From positions 1-64,000 of the forward strand of contig JAFSFC010000024.1 in assembly GCA_017435425.1 (NCBI GenBank): DNA of 64,000 nt, given 5' to 3'. Every line of letters begins with the position of its first letter. The first letter of the stretch is position 1. The notes beneath the pieces are model-generated. The model made no database searches. It saw only the letters and a list, made by a program, of their open reading frames with translations, and had not been told where the DNA came from. Positions 24,318 to 32,612 of this stretch are shown here, one piece after another. The stretch is from Ruminiclostridium sp. Lineage in GTDB: Bacteria; Bacillota; Clostridia; Oscillospirales; Oscillospiraceae. The position numbers and the translations under genes are program-made.

Positions 24318-25541
24318 TTACTCTTTTTTCATCACATCCCAGAGCTGAAAGCTGTTGAGCAGGTGTAGGGCAGTCCGGGGCTCCTCATAGGGAAGCCCAA
24401 AGATCTCCTCTATACGGTTGAGCCGGTAAAGGAGCGTGTTCCGGTGGATGCAGAGTTTCTGGGCCGCTAACTCTTTGTTATGGAGAAAGAGACTGTAAGC
24501 CCGCAGCGTCTGGAAATACTCTGTCCTATTTTCTCTGTCGTAGTCGTGGATCACCCGGAGGATCGGAGCCAAGAAAGCCTCACCGTCTCCATGGTGAGCC
24601 GCCAACTGAAACAAGGGTGCCGGAGCAATTTCTTCGTAAAATGCCAAAGCATTTTTCGAATGCAAGGCTGTCATGTGCGCCTGCAGCGCATATCTCTGCA
24701 CATGGAAAAGATCATCAAACACAGCGGAACACCCGGCTCCATTGCCAGCCGGACGAAGAAAGTCATCGATCCGCTCCATCATTTGCCGTCTATCCCTTTC
24801 TATCGACCTCTGCATCTCTCCGCAGAGGACCATCAGGCAGTTGCTGCGTACAGCAGCAACAAAATTCGGCCCCAGGCTTTGAATGTGTTTCATGGCCGCA
24901 ACAGCAAAGGTGCTGCTGCTGGCATTGGGTTCGATGGGTTTGACCAAAACGGCATAGCGCCCCTTGAGCTGTTTTCCCAACGCCGCTGCTGCTCGGGAGC
25001 GAACATATTCACCGGTATCCTCCGACAACAGCTCCAGCAGCAGAGAACTGCTGGACTCTGTATCGCAGGAACTCTGATGATGCATCACCAGGCCAAGGGC
25101 CTGAGAAAAGATCTTTGCCCGCTCCAAATCATCTTTATCCAGAGGGTGGTTGAACAACTGGACACAAAAATAGCCATAGTGCACAGCCTTGAAATGGATC
25201 TGCCCAAAGAGCCCTCCACCATGGTTCTCATCCAGATAAAAAGTGAATGGTTCAAAAAAGCTGGGCTTGTCGGCCAGGACCTTGACCCTGGATAACTCCC
25301 GTTCCTCCGCTTCGAGAGGATTTTTATTATAGTACCGGTCCCAGGTCGCATCCCCTAAGATCTGATCCGGAAACTGACAGATCGGCTGATCGTTTTTATC
25401 GATCAGCATCACGGGCAAACCGAAGACCTTCCAGGCCGCTTTTACCAGTTCCTCCAAGCTCCCACGCTGCACCGCATCAAAAAACACCGGATAGGTATCA
25501 GAAATGCTAATCGGCTCGTTTCGCACGACTCTCTTTGTCAT
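24318..25541 (-). CDS. PucR/CdaR-type transcriptional regulator
   Basis: The 407-aa protein has an N-terminal sensory region (about 1-150), a middle GGDEF-like region and a C-terminal PucR-type helix-turn-helix (about 350-400: ELAAQKLCIHRNTLLYRLNRIEEIFGL). Such regulators usually control nearby catabolic genes and sense a substrate. The start ATG 25541 has GGGAGG upstream; an in-frame TTG three codons earlier is too close to the site. It is divergent from an SDR oxidoreductase whose expression it may control. Base composition of the pair and its AT-rich intergenic region differs from the surrounding GC-rich genes. Confidence 0.85.
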   Translation of the reverse strand: MTKRVVRNEPISISDTYPVFFDAVQRGSLEELVKAAWKVFGLPVMLIDKNDQPICQFPDQILGDATWDRYYNKNPLEAEERELSRVKVLADKPSFFEPFTFYLDENHGGGLFGQIHFKAVHYGYFCVQLFNHPLDKDDLERAKIFSQALGLVMHHQSSCDTESSSSLLLELLSEDTGEYVRSRAAAALGKQLKGRYAVLVKPIEPNASSSTFAVAAMKHIQSLGPNFVAAVRSNCLMVLCGEMQRSIERDRRQMMERIDDFLRPAGNGAGCSAVFDDLFHVQRYALQAHMTALHSKNALAFYEEIAPAPLFQLAAHHGDGEAFLAPILRVIHDYDRENRTEYFQTLRAYSLFLHNKELAAQKLCIHRNTLLYRLNRIEEIFGLPYEEPRTALHLLNSFQLWDVMKKE

Positions 25542-25685
25542 TTCGCACAAATCCTCCCATTCCCTTTTAATTTTTCACACTATCACAGGATTTTTATTTG
25601 TGCTATTCTTAAAATATCATCTACATATTATATCACACAATATGATTTTCAGGAACATAAGTCAAACAAAAAAGGAGGAAACACC

Positions 25686-26444
25686 ATGTATAAGAAGATG
25701 GAAGGCTTTGCCATCGTCACCGGCAGTGCCCGCGGACTGGGCGCCGCTATGGTCAGACAGCTGGCCAAGGAAGGTTATGATGTGGTCATCAATCACGTTT
25801 CCGACAGCAGCAGAGAAATCGCAGAAAACCTGGCTGTGGAAGTGAGAAGAGAGTACGGCGTTGGTGCCATCGTGTTTCAGGGCAGTATCGAGGACTACAG
25901 CACCTGCAAGGCTATGGTCGATGCCGGTGTTGAGGCCTTTGGTGATAAGATCGCCGTTCTGGTGAACAACGCAGGCATCCAGCACTCCAACAGATTTGAG
26001 GACATGACCCCCGAAGAGTATGAGCACCTGATCAAGGTGGAACTGCTGGGCTCCATGCACTGCACCCATATCGTCCTGCCTTATATGCAGAAAGTCAAAG
26101 ACGGCTGCATCGTCTTTATCACTTCTGTAGCCGGCATTTGCGGTCCTGAGGGTCAGGCAGACTACAGCGCTGCCAAGGCCGGTATGCACGGCTTCATGCG
26201 TGTTCTGAACAGCGAAAACGCCCGAAATAACATCCGTGTCAACTGTATTGCACCCGGTGCTTTCCGCACGGATATCTTCAATTACTTCCCCCAGGAAGTT
26301 GTCGATGGAATCACCGCAAACATCCCCCTGCGGCGCATGGGCGATCCTGTTGAATGCGCAGAATGCCTGTCCTATATCATTAACGCCAAGTTCCTTGCCG
26401 GTCAGATCATTTCCCCCAACGGTGGCGGAACCACATTCGGTTAA
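25686..26444 (+). CDS. SDR family oxidoreductase (FabG-like)
   Basis: The 252-aa protein is a classical short-chain dehydrogenase/reductase: TGSARGLG is the NAD(P)-binding motif, NNAG is the core strand motif, catalytic Ser lies in ITSVAG and YSAAK carries catalytic Tyr and Lys. The C-terminal GQIISPNGG is also typical. FabG-like enzymes reduce 3-oxoacyl groups or oxidise sugars and alcohols; the substrate is unknown. AAAGGAGG precedes the ATG. It is probably controlled by the divergent PucR-type regulator, with about 145 AT-rich bases between them. Confidence 0.88.
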   Translation: MYKKMEGFAIVTGSARGLGAAMVRQLAKEGYDVVINHVSDSSREIAENLAVEVRREYGVGAIVFQGSIEDYSTCKAMVDAGVEAFGDKIAVLVNNAGIQHSNRFEDMTPEEYEHLIKVELLGSMHCTHIVLPYMQKVKDGCIVFITSVAGICGPEGQADYSAAKAGMHGFMRVLNSENARNNIRVNCIAPGAFRTDIFNYFPQEVVDGITANIPLRRMGDPVECAECLSYIINAKFLAGQIISPNGGGTTFG

Positions 26445-26452
26445 TACAACAA

Positions 26453-26487
26453 ATGCCCCTGTTCAAAAAGACCAGGGGCATCTTTTT
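26453..26487 (+). terminator. SDR gene terminator
   Basis: ATGCCCCTG (26453-26461) pairs with CAGGGGCAT (26473-26481), followed by CTTTTT. It reaches the stop codon of the convergent coaX. Confidence 0.85.
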
Positions 26488-27262
26488 ATTTTCCGGTCTT
26501 TTGGACCCTCTCATGGATCATCCGCAGGCCGGCCACGATGAGGTGGTCGTCCACCACGTCGATGCAGTCGGTGTGGGCCGCCACCAGATGGGCCAGGCCG
26601 CCGGTGGCCACCACCTTCACATCCATGCCGTACCCCATCTCCTCCTTGGTCTTGCGGACCAGGTACTCGGTGGAGCCCACGGCTCCTGCCACGGAGCCCG
26701 CCTGGATCTGGGTCACCGCATCCCGCCCCAGCATGGTGGGGGGATACTGCAGGTCGATCTGGGGCAGCTGGGCGGTGCCGGTAAAGAGGGCGTTGGTGGA
26801 GGTGCGGATGCCCGCCAGGATACAGCCACCCAGGTAGGAGCCATCGGCCGCCAGGGCGTCCACCGTGGTGGCGGTGCCGTAGTCCAGGACCACCAAGGGC
26901 TTGCCGTACTTCTCCATGGCGGCGATGCAGCAGACCGCCCGGTCGGCACCCAGCCGCTCCTCTGCCTCATAGGGCAGGCCGGGGTCCACATTCTCGTCCA
27001 CCACCAAGGCGGTCTGGCCAAAGGTCTCCCGGGCCAGCTCCTTCAGGGCGGGGATCACCTGGGGGACCACCGAGGCGATGATGACGCCGGTGACCTGCTC
27101 CGGGGACAGCCCGGCCTGGGCCATCCGGGGCAGCAGATCCTCTGCCATGGCCTGGGCGGTGGCTTCATAGTCCGTCACCTGGCGGAAGCTCCCCAGGTTC
27201 TTCTCCCCCTCCAGAAAACCGAATACAATGTTGGTGTTTCCCACGTCGATGGCCAGCAGCAT
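26486..27262 (-). CDS. coaX: Type III pantothenate kinase
   Basis: The 258-aa ASKHA-fold kinase carries out the first step of coenzyme A synthesis. It starts with the phosphate-binding MLLAIDVGNTNIVFG and has LDYGTATTVDAL and the GGCILAGIRTSTNALF motif of CoaX proteins. Length is normal. AGGAGG lies before the ATG. It is divergent from a three-gene operon of unknown function. Confidence 0.95.
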   Translation of the reverse strand: MLLAIDVGNTNIVFGFLEGEKNLGSFRQVTDYEATAQAMAEDLLPRMAQAGLSPEQVTGVIIASVVPQVIPALKELARETFGQTALVVDENVDPGLPYEAEERLGADRAVCCIAAMEKYGKPLVVLDYGTATTVDALAADGSYLGGCILAGIRTSTNALFTGTAQLPQIDLQYPPTMLGRDAVTQIQAGSVAGAVGSTEYLVRKTKEEMGYGMDVKVVATGGLAHLVAAHTDCIDVVDDHLIVAGLRMIHERVQKTGK

Positions 27263-27417
27263 ACGCCATTCCTCCTACTCCCTGCCCGGCAGGGATCTCT
27301 TTTCTGCATTTTAACACAGTCAAAAGACTTTGACCAGAGTTTTTCCCCTTTCCGGCACAGTTGGGGCCGCCGGCACATATACTGTGGCAGTACCACCACA
27401 GAAAGGAAGGATATGCC

Positions 27418-27669
27418 ATGCCCCAACTCGACCCCCAGCAGGTCCAGGATCTGCTCAAAAACCAGGCCCTGCGCCAGGCCCTCAGCTCCCCGGAGACCCA
27501 GAAGCTTCTGGGCCAGCTGAAAAAGCAAAACCCCGCCCAACTGCAGGCTGCCGCCCAGGCCGCCATGGCGGGGGACCCCTCCGGCCTCTCCGGTCTCCTG
27601 CAGACCCTCTCCCGGGACCCCGATGCCGCCCGGGCCATGGACCAGCTGAACCGGAAGCTCTCCAAATAA
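27418..27669 (+). CDS. Hypothetical 83-aa helical protein
   Basis: The protein is Gln/Leu/Ala-rich and helical (MPQLDPQQVQDLLKNQALRQ, then LGQLKKQNPAQLQAAAQA) without membrane segments or Cys. No family is recognised. AAAGGAAGG lies before the ATG. It is the first of three tightly spaced genes (27418-28294), so it probably works with the next two. A possible sporulation-type promoter (AC-N17-CATATACTG) lies at 27357-27384. Confidence 0.7.
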   Translation: MPQLDPQQVQDLLKNQALRQALSSPETQKLLGQLKKQNPAQLQAAAQAAMAGDPSGLSGLLQTLSRDPDAARAMDQLNRKLSK

Positions 27670-27693
27670 ATTCCCGAAAGGAGGCCCTGCCCC

Positions 27694-28044
27694 ATGGCAG
27701 AGTTTGAGGATACCCTGAACGCCATCCTGTCCGACCCGGACACCATGGGGCAGATCATGGCCCTGGCGGGAAAGTTGGGCGGCGAACCGCCCCCGCCCCA
27801 GGAGGAGACCCCTCCGCCCCAGCCATTTCCCCAGCCGGACCTGGCCCAAATGGGAAAGCTCCTGACCCTCTTTCAGTCCTGCCAGGCCCCCAGGGACCAG
27901 ACCATGGCCCTTCTCACCGCCCTGCGGCCCTTCCTGAGCCAGGGGCGCCAGGAGAAGCTGGACCGGGCCATCCGCATGGCCGGGCTGTCCCAGGCCGCCC
28001 GGCAGGCCTGGCAGCTGTGGAAGGAGGGGGACCTGCATGTATAA
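27694..28044 (+). CDS. Hypothetical 116-aa protein with Pro-rich linker
   Basis: An N-terminal helix (EFEDTLNAILSDPDTMGQIM) resembles the start of the preceding protein; a Pro-rich linker (about 31-48) and a C-terminal helical domain (about 50-110) follow. No family is recognised. AAAGGAGG precedes the ATG, 24 bases after the previous stop codon. Its last eight bases overlap the start of the next gene. Confidence 0.7.
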   Translation: MAEFEDTLNAILSDPDTMGQIMALAGKLGGEPPPPQEETPPPQPFPQPDLAQMGKLLTLFQSCQAPRDQTMALLTALRPFLSQGRQEKLDRAIRMAGLSQAARQAWQLWKEGDLHV

Positions 28045-28294
28045 CGCCTACATACCCAAAGGGCCGCCTCACGAAAAAATCCCGGAGGATCACCCTCCGG
28101 GATTTGACAAGTCATATGGTGCTCCCTCCCCTTCCAAAGGCCTCAAAGGCCTGCTGGATGGGTTGGGGCTGGGAAAGCTGGACACGGGAGATCTCCTTCT
28201 CCTGCTCCTCCTCTTTCTTCTGCTGAAGGAGGACGACCAGGGGGATATGCTCCTCCTGTTAGCTCTGGCTGCCGTCTTTCTCCTGGACGGCTGA
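28037..28294 (+). CDS. Hypothetical 85-aa protein with Leu-rich C-terminus
   Basis: A Pro/Gly-rich hydrophilic first half is followed by two extremely Leu-rich segments (TGDLLLLLLLFLLL and GDMLLLLALAAVFLL) separated by KEDDQ, so it may form a membrane hairpin. GGAGG lies upstream of the ATG and the frame overlaps the previous gene by eight bases, which suggests translational coupling. Its 3' end overlaps the end of the convergent gene at 28259 by 36 bases. Leu-rich proteins of this kind occur in spore-forming clostridia, but no function is known. Confidence 0.68.
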   Translation: MYNAYIPKGPPHEKIPEDHPPGFDKSYGAPSPSKGLKGLLDGLGLGKLDTGDLLLLLLLFLLLKEDDQGDMLLLLALAAVFLLDG

Positions 28295-29020
28295 ACTCTC
28301 GTGCAGGACGGTCCCGTCGGGGAGTTCAAAGGTCACGCCGCCCTCCAGAGGGGTGCGCAGCGCATCCTCGGTCATGGTGTAGACGGTGACCCCGTCAGCC
28401 AGGGTCTCGGCGGCACAGAGCAGGCCGGTGGCGGTCTCCACCCAGTATCGGTCCAGGTAGCCCAGATCGGCATCCCGGACCTCCACAAAGATACAGTCCT
28501 TGTTGTTTTTTACCTGGTAGCCGGCATTGGTGATGGCCGACTTATCTAGGGCCAGCACATCCTCATAGGTGGGGATCCGCTGGGCCAGGTCGAAGCTGTC
28601 CTCGTCGGCAGCCGTCTCCTTCCAGGTCTTGTCTCCCCCGTACCAAAGGCAGAGCTTCCCGTCACCCACCAGACGATGCTGGGTGACCCCTCCCCCGCCG
28701 GATACGGTCTTGACATAGTCCCCGTCCCGCCAGATCTGGATCTTGGTGGCGGAACTGCCTCCCGCCCAGTAGAGACTCACGGTGAGCTCCCGGTAGCAGC
28801 TCTCCGGCCGGGACAGGGTGGCAATGACGTTCTGAACGGTGTCGGGGGTCACCTCCACCGGCAGGATGTCGCCGCCGCCGGTGGCCTCCTGGCTGATGTC
28901 AGGCAGGGAGACCTCCGGGACCTGACCGGTCAGGGCAGGCAGGCCAAAGCTCACCAGGACCGCCGCGATCACCGTGATGGCGATGGCGATGACCAGGATG
29001 GTTCGGTTTTTCTGTTCCAT
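28259..29020 (-). CDS. Membrane-anchored protein of unknown function
   Basis: The 253-aa protein has one N-terminal transmembrane helix (about 7-27) and a predicted extracytoplasmic beta-rich domain with many Trp/Tyr/Asp (for example YWAGGSSATKIQIWRDGDY, LCLWYGGDKTWKE, YLDRYWVETATGLLCAAE). The layout suggests an LolA/RsiE-like lipoprotein-type sensor fold, but this is only a resemblance. The ATG at 29020 has GGGGGGAG upstream. It is convergent with, and overlaps, the three-gene unknown operon. Confidence 0.7.
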   Translation of the reverse strand: MEQKNRTILVIAIAITVIAAVLVSFGLPALTGQVPEVSLPDISQEATGGGDILPVEVTPDTVQNVIATLSRPESCYRELTVSLYWAGGSSATKIQIWRDGDYVKTVSGGGGVTQHRLVGDGKLCLWYGGDKTWKETAADEDSFDLAQRIPTYEDVLALDKSAITNAGYQVKNNKDCIFVEVRDADLGYLDRYWVETATGLLCAAETLADGVTVYTMTEDALRTPLEGGVTFELPDGTVLHESSAVQEKDGSQS

Positions 29021-29044
29021 AGGGCTCCCCCCTCTTTGCTTCGT

Positions 29045-29212
29045 TAGCAGAATTCGCTGCCCGCAGGCAGCGAATCCAAGACAAATCATGTTTTCCGGCG
29101 GCGTGTACGTCGGAAAACATTCTTCTCAGGCCGCCAGTGTGGGGCTTGCCCTGCACGCAGCGGCCTGCAAGCCTATCGCGAAAAGACCCAGGCAAAGCCG
29201 GTCTTTTCACGC
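29045..29212 (+). repeat. Four-hairpin structured element, copy B
   Basis: P1 29052-29075 (10-bp stem, CGCA loop), P2 29088-29120 (10-bp stem, 13-base loop), linker TCTTCT, P3 29127-29167 (8-bp outer stem with an inner GC-rich stem), P4 29181-29207. P1, P2 and P4 have arm sequences unlike copies A and C but remain paired. It lies on the plus strand between two minus-strand genes and touches the wecB stop codon; P4 read on the minus strand could terminate wecB transcription. Confidence 0.8.
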
Positions 29213-29213
29213 C

Positions 29214-30359
29214 TCAAACCTTGAATTGATCCGGTTCTTCTGCCCGCAGGCCCTTCTTCCACAGGATGGCATCCACGATCCGGCGGCAGGCCTGGCCGTC
29301 GCCGTAGGGGTTCACCGCATGGGCCATCCGGTCGTAGGCGGCCTGATCGGTCAGGAGCCGTGCGCCATGGGCGTAGACCTCTTCCTCCTCGGTGCCGGCC
29401 AGCAGGACGGTGCCCGCCTGAACAGCCTCGGGGCGCTCGGTCTCCCGGCGCAGGACCAGAACGGGGCGGCCCAGCGCAGGGGCCTCCTCCTGGAGACCGC
29501 CGGAGTCGGTCATAACGAAGGCGGCCCGGGCCATGAGGTTGTGCATCTCGTCGGGGGTCAGCGGGTCGATAAGGTGGATGCGGTCGTGACCGGACAGGTA
29601 CTCCTGGGCGGCATTGCGCACCACAGGAGACAGGTGGACGGGGTACACCAGCTCGGCTTCCGGGAAGTCCTCAGCCAGGCGGCGGAGGGCCTTCATGATG
29701 TTGGTCATGGGCTGGCCGTAGTTCTCCCGGCGGTGGCAGGTCACCAGGATGATCTTCTTGCCGGTGTAGTCCAGCTCATTGAGCAGCTGGGTACGGAAGA
29801 CGTAATTCTCCCGGACGGTGGTCTTCAGGGCGTCGATGACCGTGTTGCCGGTAATGAAGATGCCCTCCCGGATGCCCTCGTTGAGCAGGTTTTCCTTGTT
29901 GGCCTGGGTGGGAGCAAAGTGGAGCTCGGCCAGGTCGCCCACCAGGGTGCGGTTCATCTCCTCCGGCCAGGGGGAGTACTTGTCCCAGGTGCGCAGGCCG
30001 GCCTCCACGTGGCCCACGGCGATCTTTTGATAGAAGGCCGCCAGAGCGCCGGAGAAGGTGGTGGATGTGTCCCCGTGGACCAGGACCAGGTCGGGCTTCT
30101 CCTGGGAGAAGACCTCCTCCATGCCCAGCAGGCACTTGCTGGTGATGGTGTACAGGCTCTGGTTGGCCTGCATGATGTTCAGGTCGTAGTCGGGGGTGAT
30201 GTCAAAGAGTTTCAACACGTCGTCCAGCATCTCACGGTGCTGGGCGGTGATGCAGCAGATGCTCTGGATCTCAGGTCTGCTCTCCAGCTCCTTCACCAGA
30301 GGAGCCATCTTCACCGCCTCCGGACGGGTCCCGAAGATGGTCATGACTTTCAGCGCCAT
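29214..30359 (-). CDS. wecB: UDP-N-acetylglucosamine 2-epimerase (non-hydrolysing)
   Basis: The 381-aa GT-B-fold enzyme interconverts UDP-GlcNAc and UDP-ManNAc for wall polymer synthesis. KVMTIFGTRPEAVKMAPL at the start, HVEAGLRT and DSGGLQEEA are family signatures. The start must be ATG 30359, because the first strand begins immediately, and AAAGGAGG lies upstream. This start is 89 bases inside the upstream WecA/TagO gene, so the two frames truly overlap. Third gene of the trpS operon. Confidence 0.95.
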   Translation of the reverse strand: MALKVMTIFGTRPEAVKMAPLVKELESRPEIQSICCITAQHREMLDDVLKLFDITPDYDLNIMQANQSLYTITSKCLLGMEEVFSQEKPDLVLVHGDTSTTFSGALAAFYQKIAVGHVEAGLRTWDKYSPWPEEMNRTLVGDLAELHFAPTQANKENLLNEGIREGIFITGNTVIDALKTTVRENYVFRTQLLNELDYTGKKIILVTCHRRENYGQPMTNIMKALRRLAEDFPEAELVYPVHLSPVVRNAAQEYLSGHDRIHLIDPLTPDEMHNLMARAAFVMTDSGGLQEEAPALGRPVLVLRRETERPEAVQAGTVLLAGTEEEEVYAHGARLLTDQAAYDRMAHAVNPYGDGQACRRIVDAILWKKGLRAEEPDQFKV

Positions 30360-31434
30360 TGTCTGCCGCCTCCTTTTTTTCTTCTTGTTTGGGTTCTGCG
30401 TGGCTCATGGAGATCCGGGCGGCGATGAGGCCAGCCAGACACAGGGCACACAAGAGCACCATGGCCTTCAGGGCGCCGCTGGTGGTGAGGACCACGGCGG
30501 ACAGGCCCAGAATACCGCTGATGACATAGAGGATAGCCACCGCCTGCTTCTGGTTGAAGCCCATATCGATAAGGCGGTGGTGCACATGGCTGCGATCGGG
30601 TGCCATGGGGTTCTGACCCTTGGACAGCCGGCGCAGGATGGCAAAGCAGGTATCGAACAGGGGCAGGCCCAGCATCAGGAAGGGCACTGCAAAGGAAATG
30701 ATGGTGTAAAACTTAAACAGACCCTGGATGGACACCGTGGCCAGGACAAAGCCCAGGAAAGTAGAGCCCGTGTCACCCATAAAGATCTTGGCCGGGTTGT
30801 GATTGTAGGGGATAAAGCCGATGCAGCCGCCGGCCAGAGCGGCCATCATCAGGGCCACCATGCCGTCAGAGACCAGCATGGCGATGACCAGCATGGTCAG
30901 GGAGCTGATGGTGGCAACGCCAACGGCCAGGCCGTCCAGGCCGTCGATGAGGTTGACGGCGTTGGTGATGCCCACGATCCAGATAACAGAGATGGGGATG
31001 GCCCAGCCCCCCAGGACCCAGTAGGGGTTGTCGCTGAAGATGTTGGGGTTGGACAGGACCTGGATCACATTGCCGTGGAGGACGGCCACCAGGGCGGCCA
31101 CGATCTGCACGATGAGCTTGGGCATGGCCGGCAGGGCGTAGATATCGTCCAGGATGCCCAGGACCACAATGATGACAGCACCCAGCAGCATACCCCGAAT
31201 GGGGGTAGACAGGGGGACGAAAAGCAGGGTACTCAGGAGGAAGCCCAGGAAGATGGCCAGGCCGCCCATCCGGGGGATGGGGGTCTTGTGCATGCGGCGG
31301 TTGTCTTTGGGGACGTCCACCGCACCCACTTTTTCTGCCAGGGACTTCACCAGAGGGGTGGTGATGAACGCCACCAGGAAGGCCGCCACCAGGGCAATGG
31401 CCACCCGGGCGATCACCGGAAGTTCCATAGTCAT
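30271..31434 (-). CDS. WecA/TagO family undecaprenyl-phosphate GlcNAc-1-phosphate transferase
   Basis: The 387-aa polytopic membrane protein transfers GlcNAc-1-P from UDP-GlcNAc to undecaprenyl phosphate, the first committed step of wall teichoic acid or similar polymers. Conserved elements include DVPKDNRRMHKTPIPRMGG, NAVNLIDGLDGLA (catalytic Asp), FMGDTGS and the HVHHRLI motif after RRLSKGQNPMAPD. About ten transmembrane helices are visible. A charged C-terminal tail (about 350-387) is not part of the family core and is encoded by the region that also encodes the start of wecB. It follows trpS by 26 bases. Confidence 0.92.
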   Translation of the reverse strand: MTMELPVIARVAIALVAAFLVAFITTPLVKSLAEKVGAVDVPKDNRRMHKTPIPRMGGLAIFLGFLLSTLLFVPLSTPIRGMLLGAVIIVVLGILDDIYALPAMPKLIVQIVAALVAVLHGNVIQVLSNPNIFSDNPYWVLGGWAIPISVIWIVGITNAVNLIDGLDGLAVGVATISSLTMLVIAMLVSDGMVALMMAALAGGCIGFIPYNHNPAKIFMGDTGSTFLGFVLATVSIQGLFKFYTIISFAVPFLMLGLPLFDTCFAILRRLSKGQNPMAPDRSHVHHRLIDMGFNQKQAVAILYVISGILGLSAVVLTTSGALKAMVLLCALCLAGLIAARISMSHAEPKQEEKKEAADNGAESHDHLRDPSGGGEDGSSGEGAGEQT

Positions 31435-31460
31435 AACGAATGATTGCTCCTTCGGGGATA

Positions 31461-32459
31461 TCAGCGGGCAGCAAAGCCCACCTTCTTATGGACCTTGCGC
31501 AGGGTCTTGTAGGCGATGTTGGCTGCCTTCTCGGCGCCCTGACGGTACAGGGCTTCCAGAGAGCCCTTGTCGGCCAGCAGGCGCTCGGTCTCCTCCCGGA
31601 TGGGACGCAGGCACTCCACCACGGCCTCGCCAACGGCGGGCTTGAAGACGCCGTAACCCTGGCCGTTGAACTCGTTCTCCACTTCCTCGAAGGTCTTGCC
31701 GGTGACGGCGGCGTAGATCTCGATGAGGTTGGACACGCCGGGCTTCTCGGGGGAGCGGTAAATGCCGCCCTCGCTGTCGGTAACGGCACGCTTGAACTTG
31801 CGCATGATGACGTCGGGCTTGTCCATCACCAGAACGTAGGAGTTCTCGTTGGGGTTGGACTTGGACATCTTCTTCTCGGGCTCGCTCAGGGACATGACAC
31901 GGGCGGCCACCTTGGGGATGACGGCCTCGGGCATGGTGAACACGTCGCCGTAGACCGAGTTGAACCGCTGGGCAATGTTCCGGGCCAGCTCCACGTGCTG
32001 GCGCTGGTCCTCACCCACGGGCACGCAGTGGGTACCGTAGAGGAGGATATCGGCGGCCATCAGGGCGGGGTAGGTAAAGAGGCCGGCGTTGACGTTGTCG
32101 GCATGGGAGGCAGACTTGTCCTTAAACTGGGTCATGCGGCTCAGCTCGCCGTACATGGTGTAGCAGTTCAGGATCCAGGCCAGCTCGGCGTGCTGGGGCA
32201 CGTGGGACTGGATGAAGATGATGCTCTTCTCAGGGTCCAGACCGCAGGCGATGAACTGGGCGAAGAGCTCCATGCTCTGGCGGCGCAGGTCGGCGGGGTT
32301 CTGGCGGACGGTGATGGCGTGCATGTCAGCCACGCAGTACAGGGCGTTGTAGTCGTCCTGGAGTCTTACCCAGTTGCGCATGGCGCCCAGGTAGTTGCCC
32401 AGGGTGATCTTGCCGCTGGGCTGGGTGGCACTGAATATGATCTTTTTATCGTTTTCCAT
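31461..32459 (-). CDS. trpS: Tryptophanyl-tRNA synthetase
   Basis: The 332-aa class I synthetase attaches Trp to its tRNA. QPSGKITLGNYLGAM contains the HIGH-like motif and EKKMSKSNPN the KMSKS loop. Length is typical. It has a promoter (32498-32526) divergent from gltX and no T-box: only about 40 bases lie between -10 and the ATG. Oddly it heads an operon with two wall-precursor genes. Confidence 0.97.
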   Translation of the reverse strand: MENDKKIIFSATQPSGKITLGNYLGAMRNWVRLQDDYNALYCVADMHAITVRQNPADLRRQSMELFAQFIACGLDPEKSIIFIQSHVPQHAELAWILNCYTMYGELSRMTQFKDKSASHADNVNAGLFTYPALMAADILLYGTHCVPVGEDQRQHVELARNIAQRFNSVYGDVFTMPEAVIPKVAARVMSLSEPEKKMSKSNPNENSYVLVMDKPDVIMRKFKRAVTDSEGGIYRSPEKPGVSNLIEIYAAVTGKTFEEVENEFNGQGYGVFKPAVGEAVVECLRPIREETERLLADKGSLEALYRQGAEKAANIAYKTLRKVHKKVGFAAR

Positions 32460-32497
32460 GGTTGGGTCACCTCTTGGAGTAAATTTCGATTCCCTTT

Positions 32498-32526
32498 ATA
32501 TTACCACAAACCGCCCGCCGGTGCAA
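32498..32526 (-). promoter_or_regulatory. trpS promoter
   Basis: On the minus strand there is TTGCAC (32521-32526), 17 bp, TAATAT (32498-32503). Confidence 0.65.
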
Positions 32527-32543
32527 CAATCCTCGAAAGAATC

Positions 32544-32572
32544 TTGACAATTCCTTGCAGCGATTTTATACT
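32544..32572 (+). promoter_or_regulatory. gltX promoter
   Basis: TTGACA (32544-32549), 17 bp, TATACT (32567-32572), about 40 bases before the ATG. It is back to back with the trpS promoter. Confidence 0.85.
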
Positions 32573-32612
32573 GATACTGTTAGAAAAATGATAGTATAGG
32601 AGGAACTTTCCT

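Noticed and set aside
32460..32612. T-box leader for trpS or gltX
   Set aside because: The divergent gap is only about 150 bases, fully used by two sigma-A promoters, and lacks the T-box sequence and specifier hairpin.
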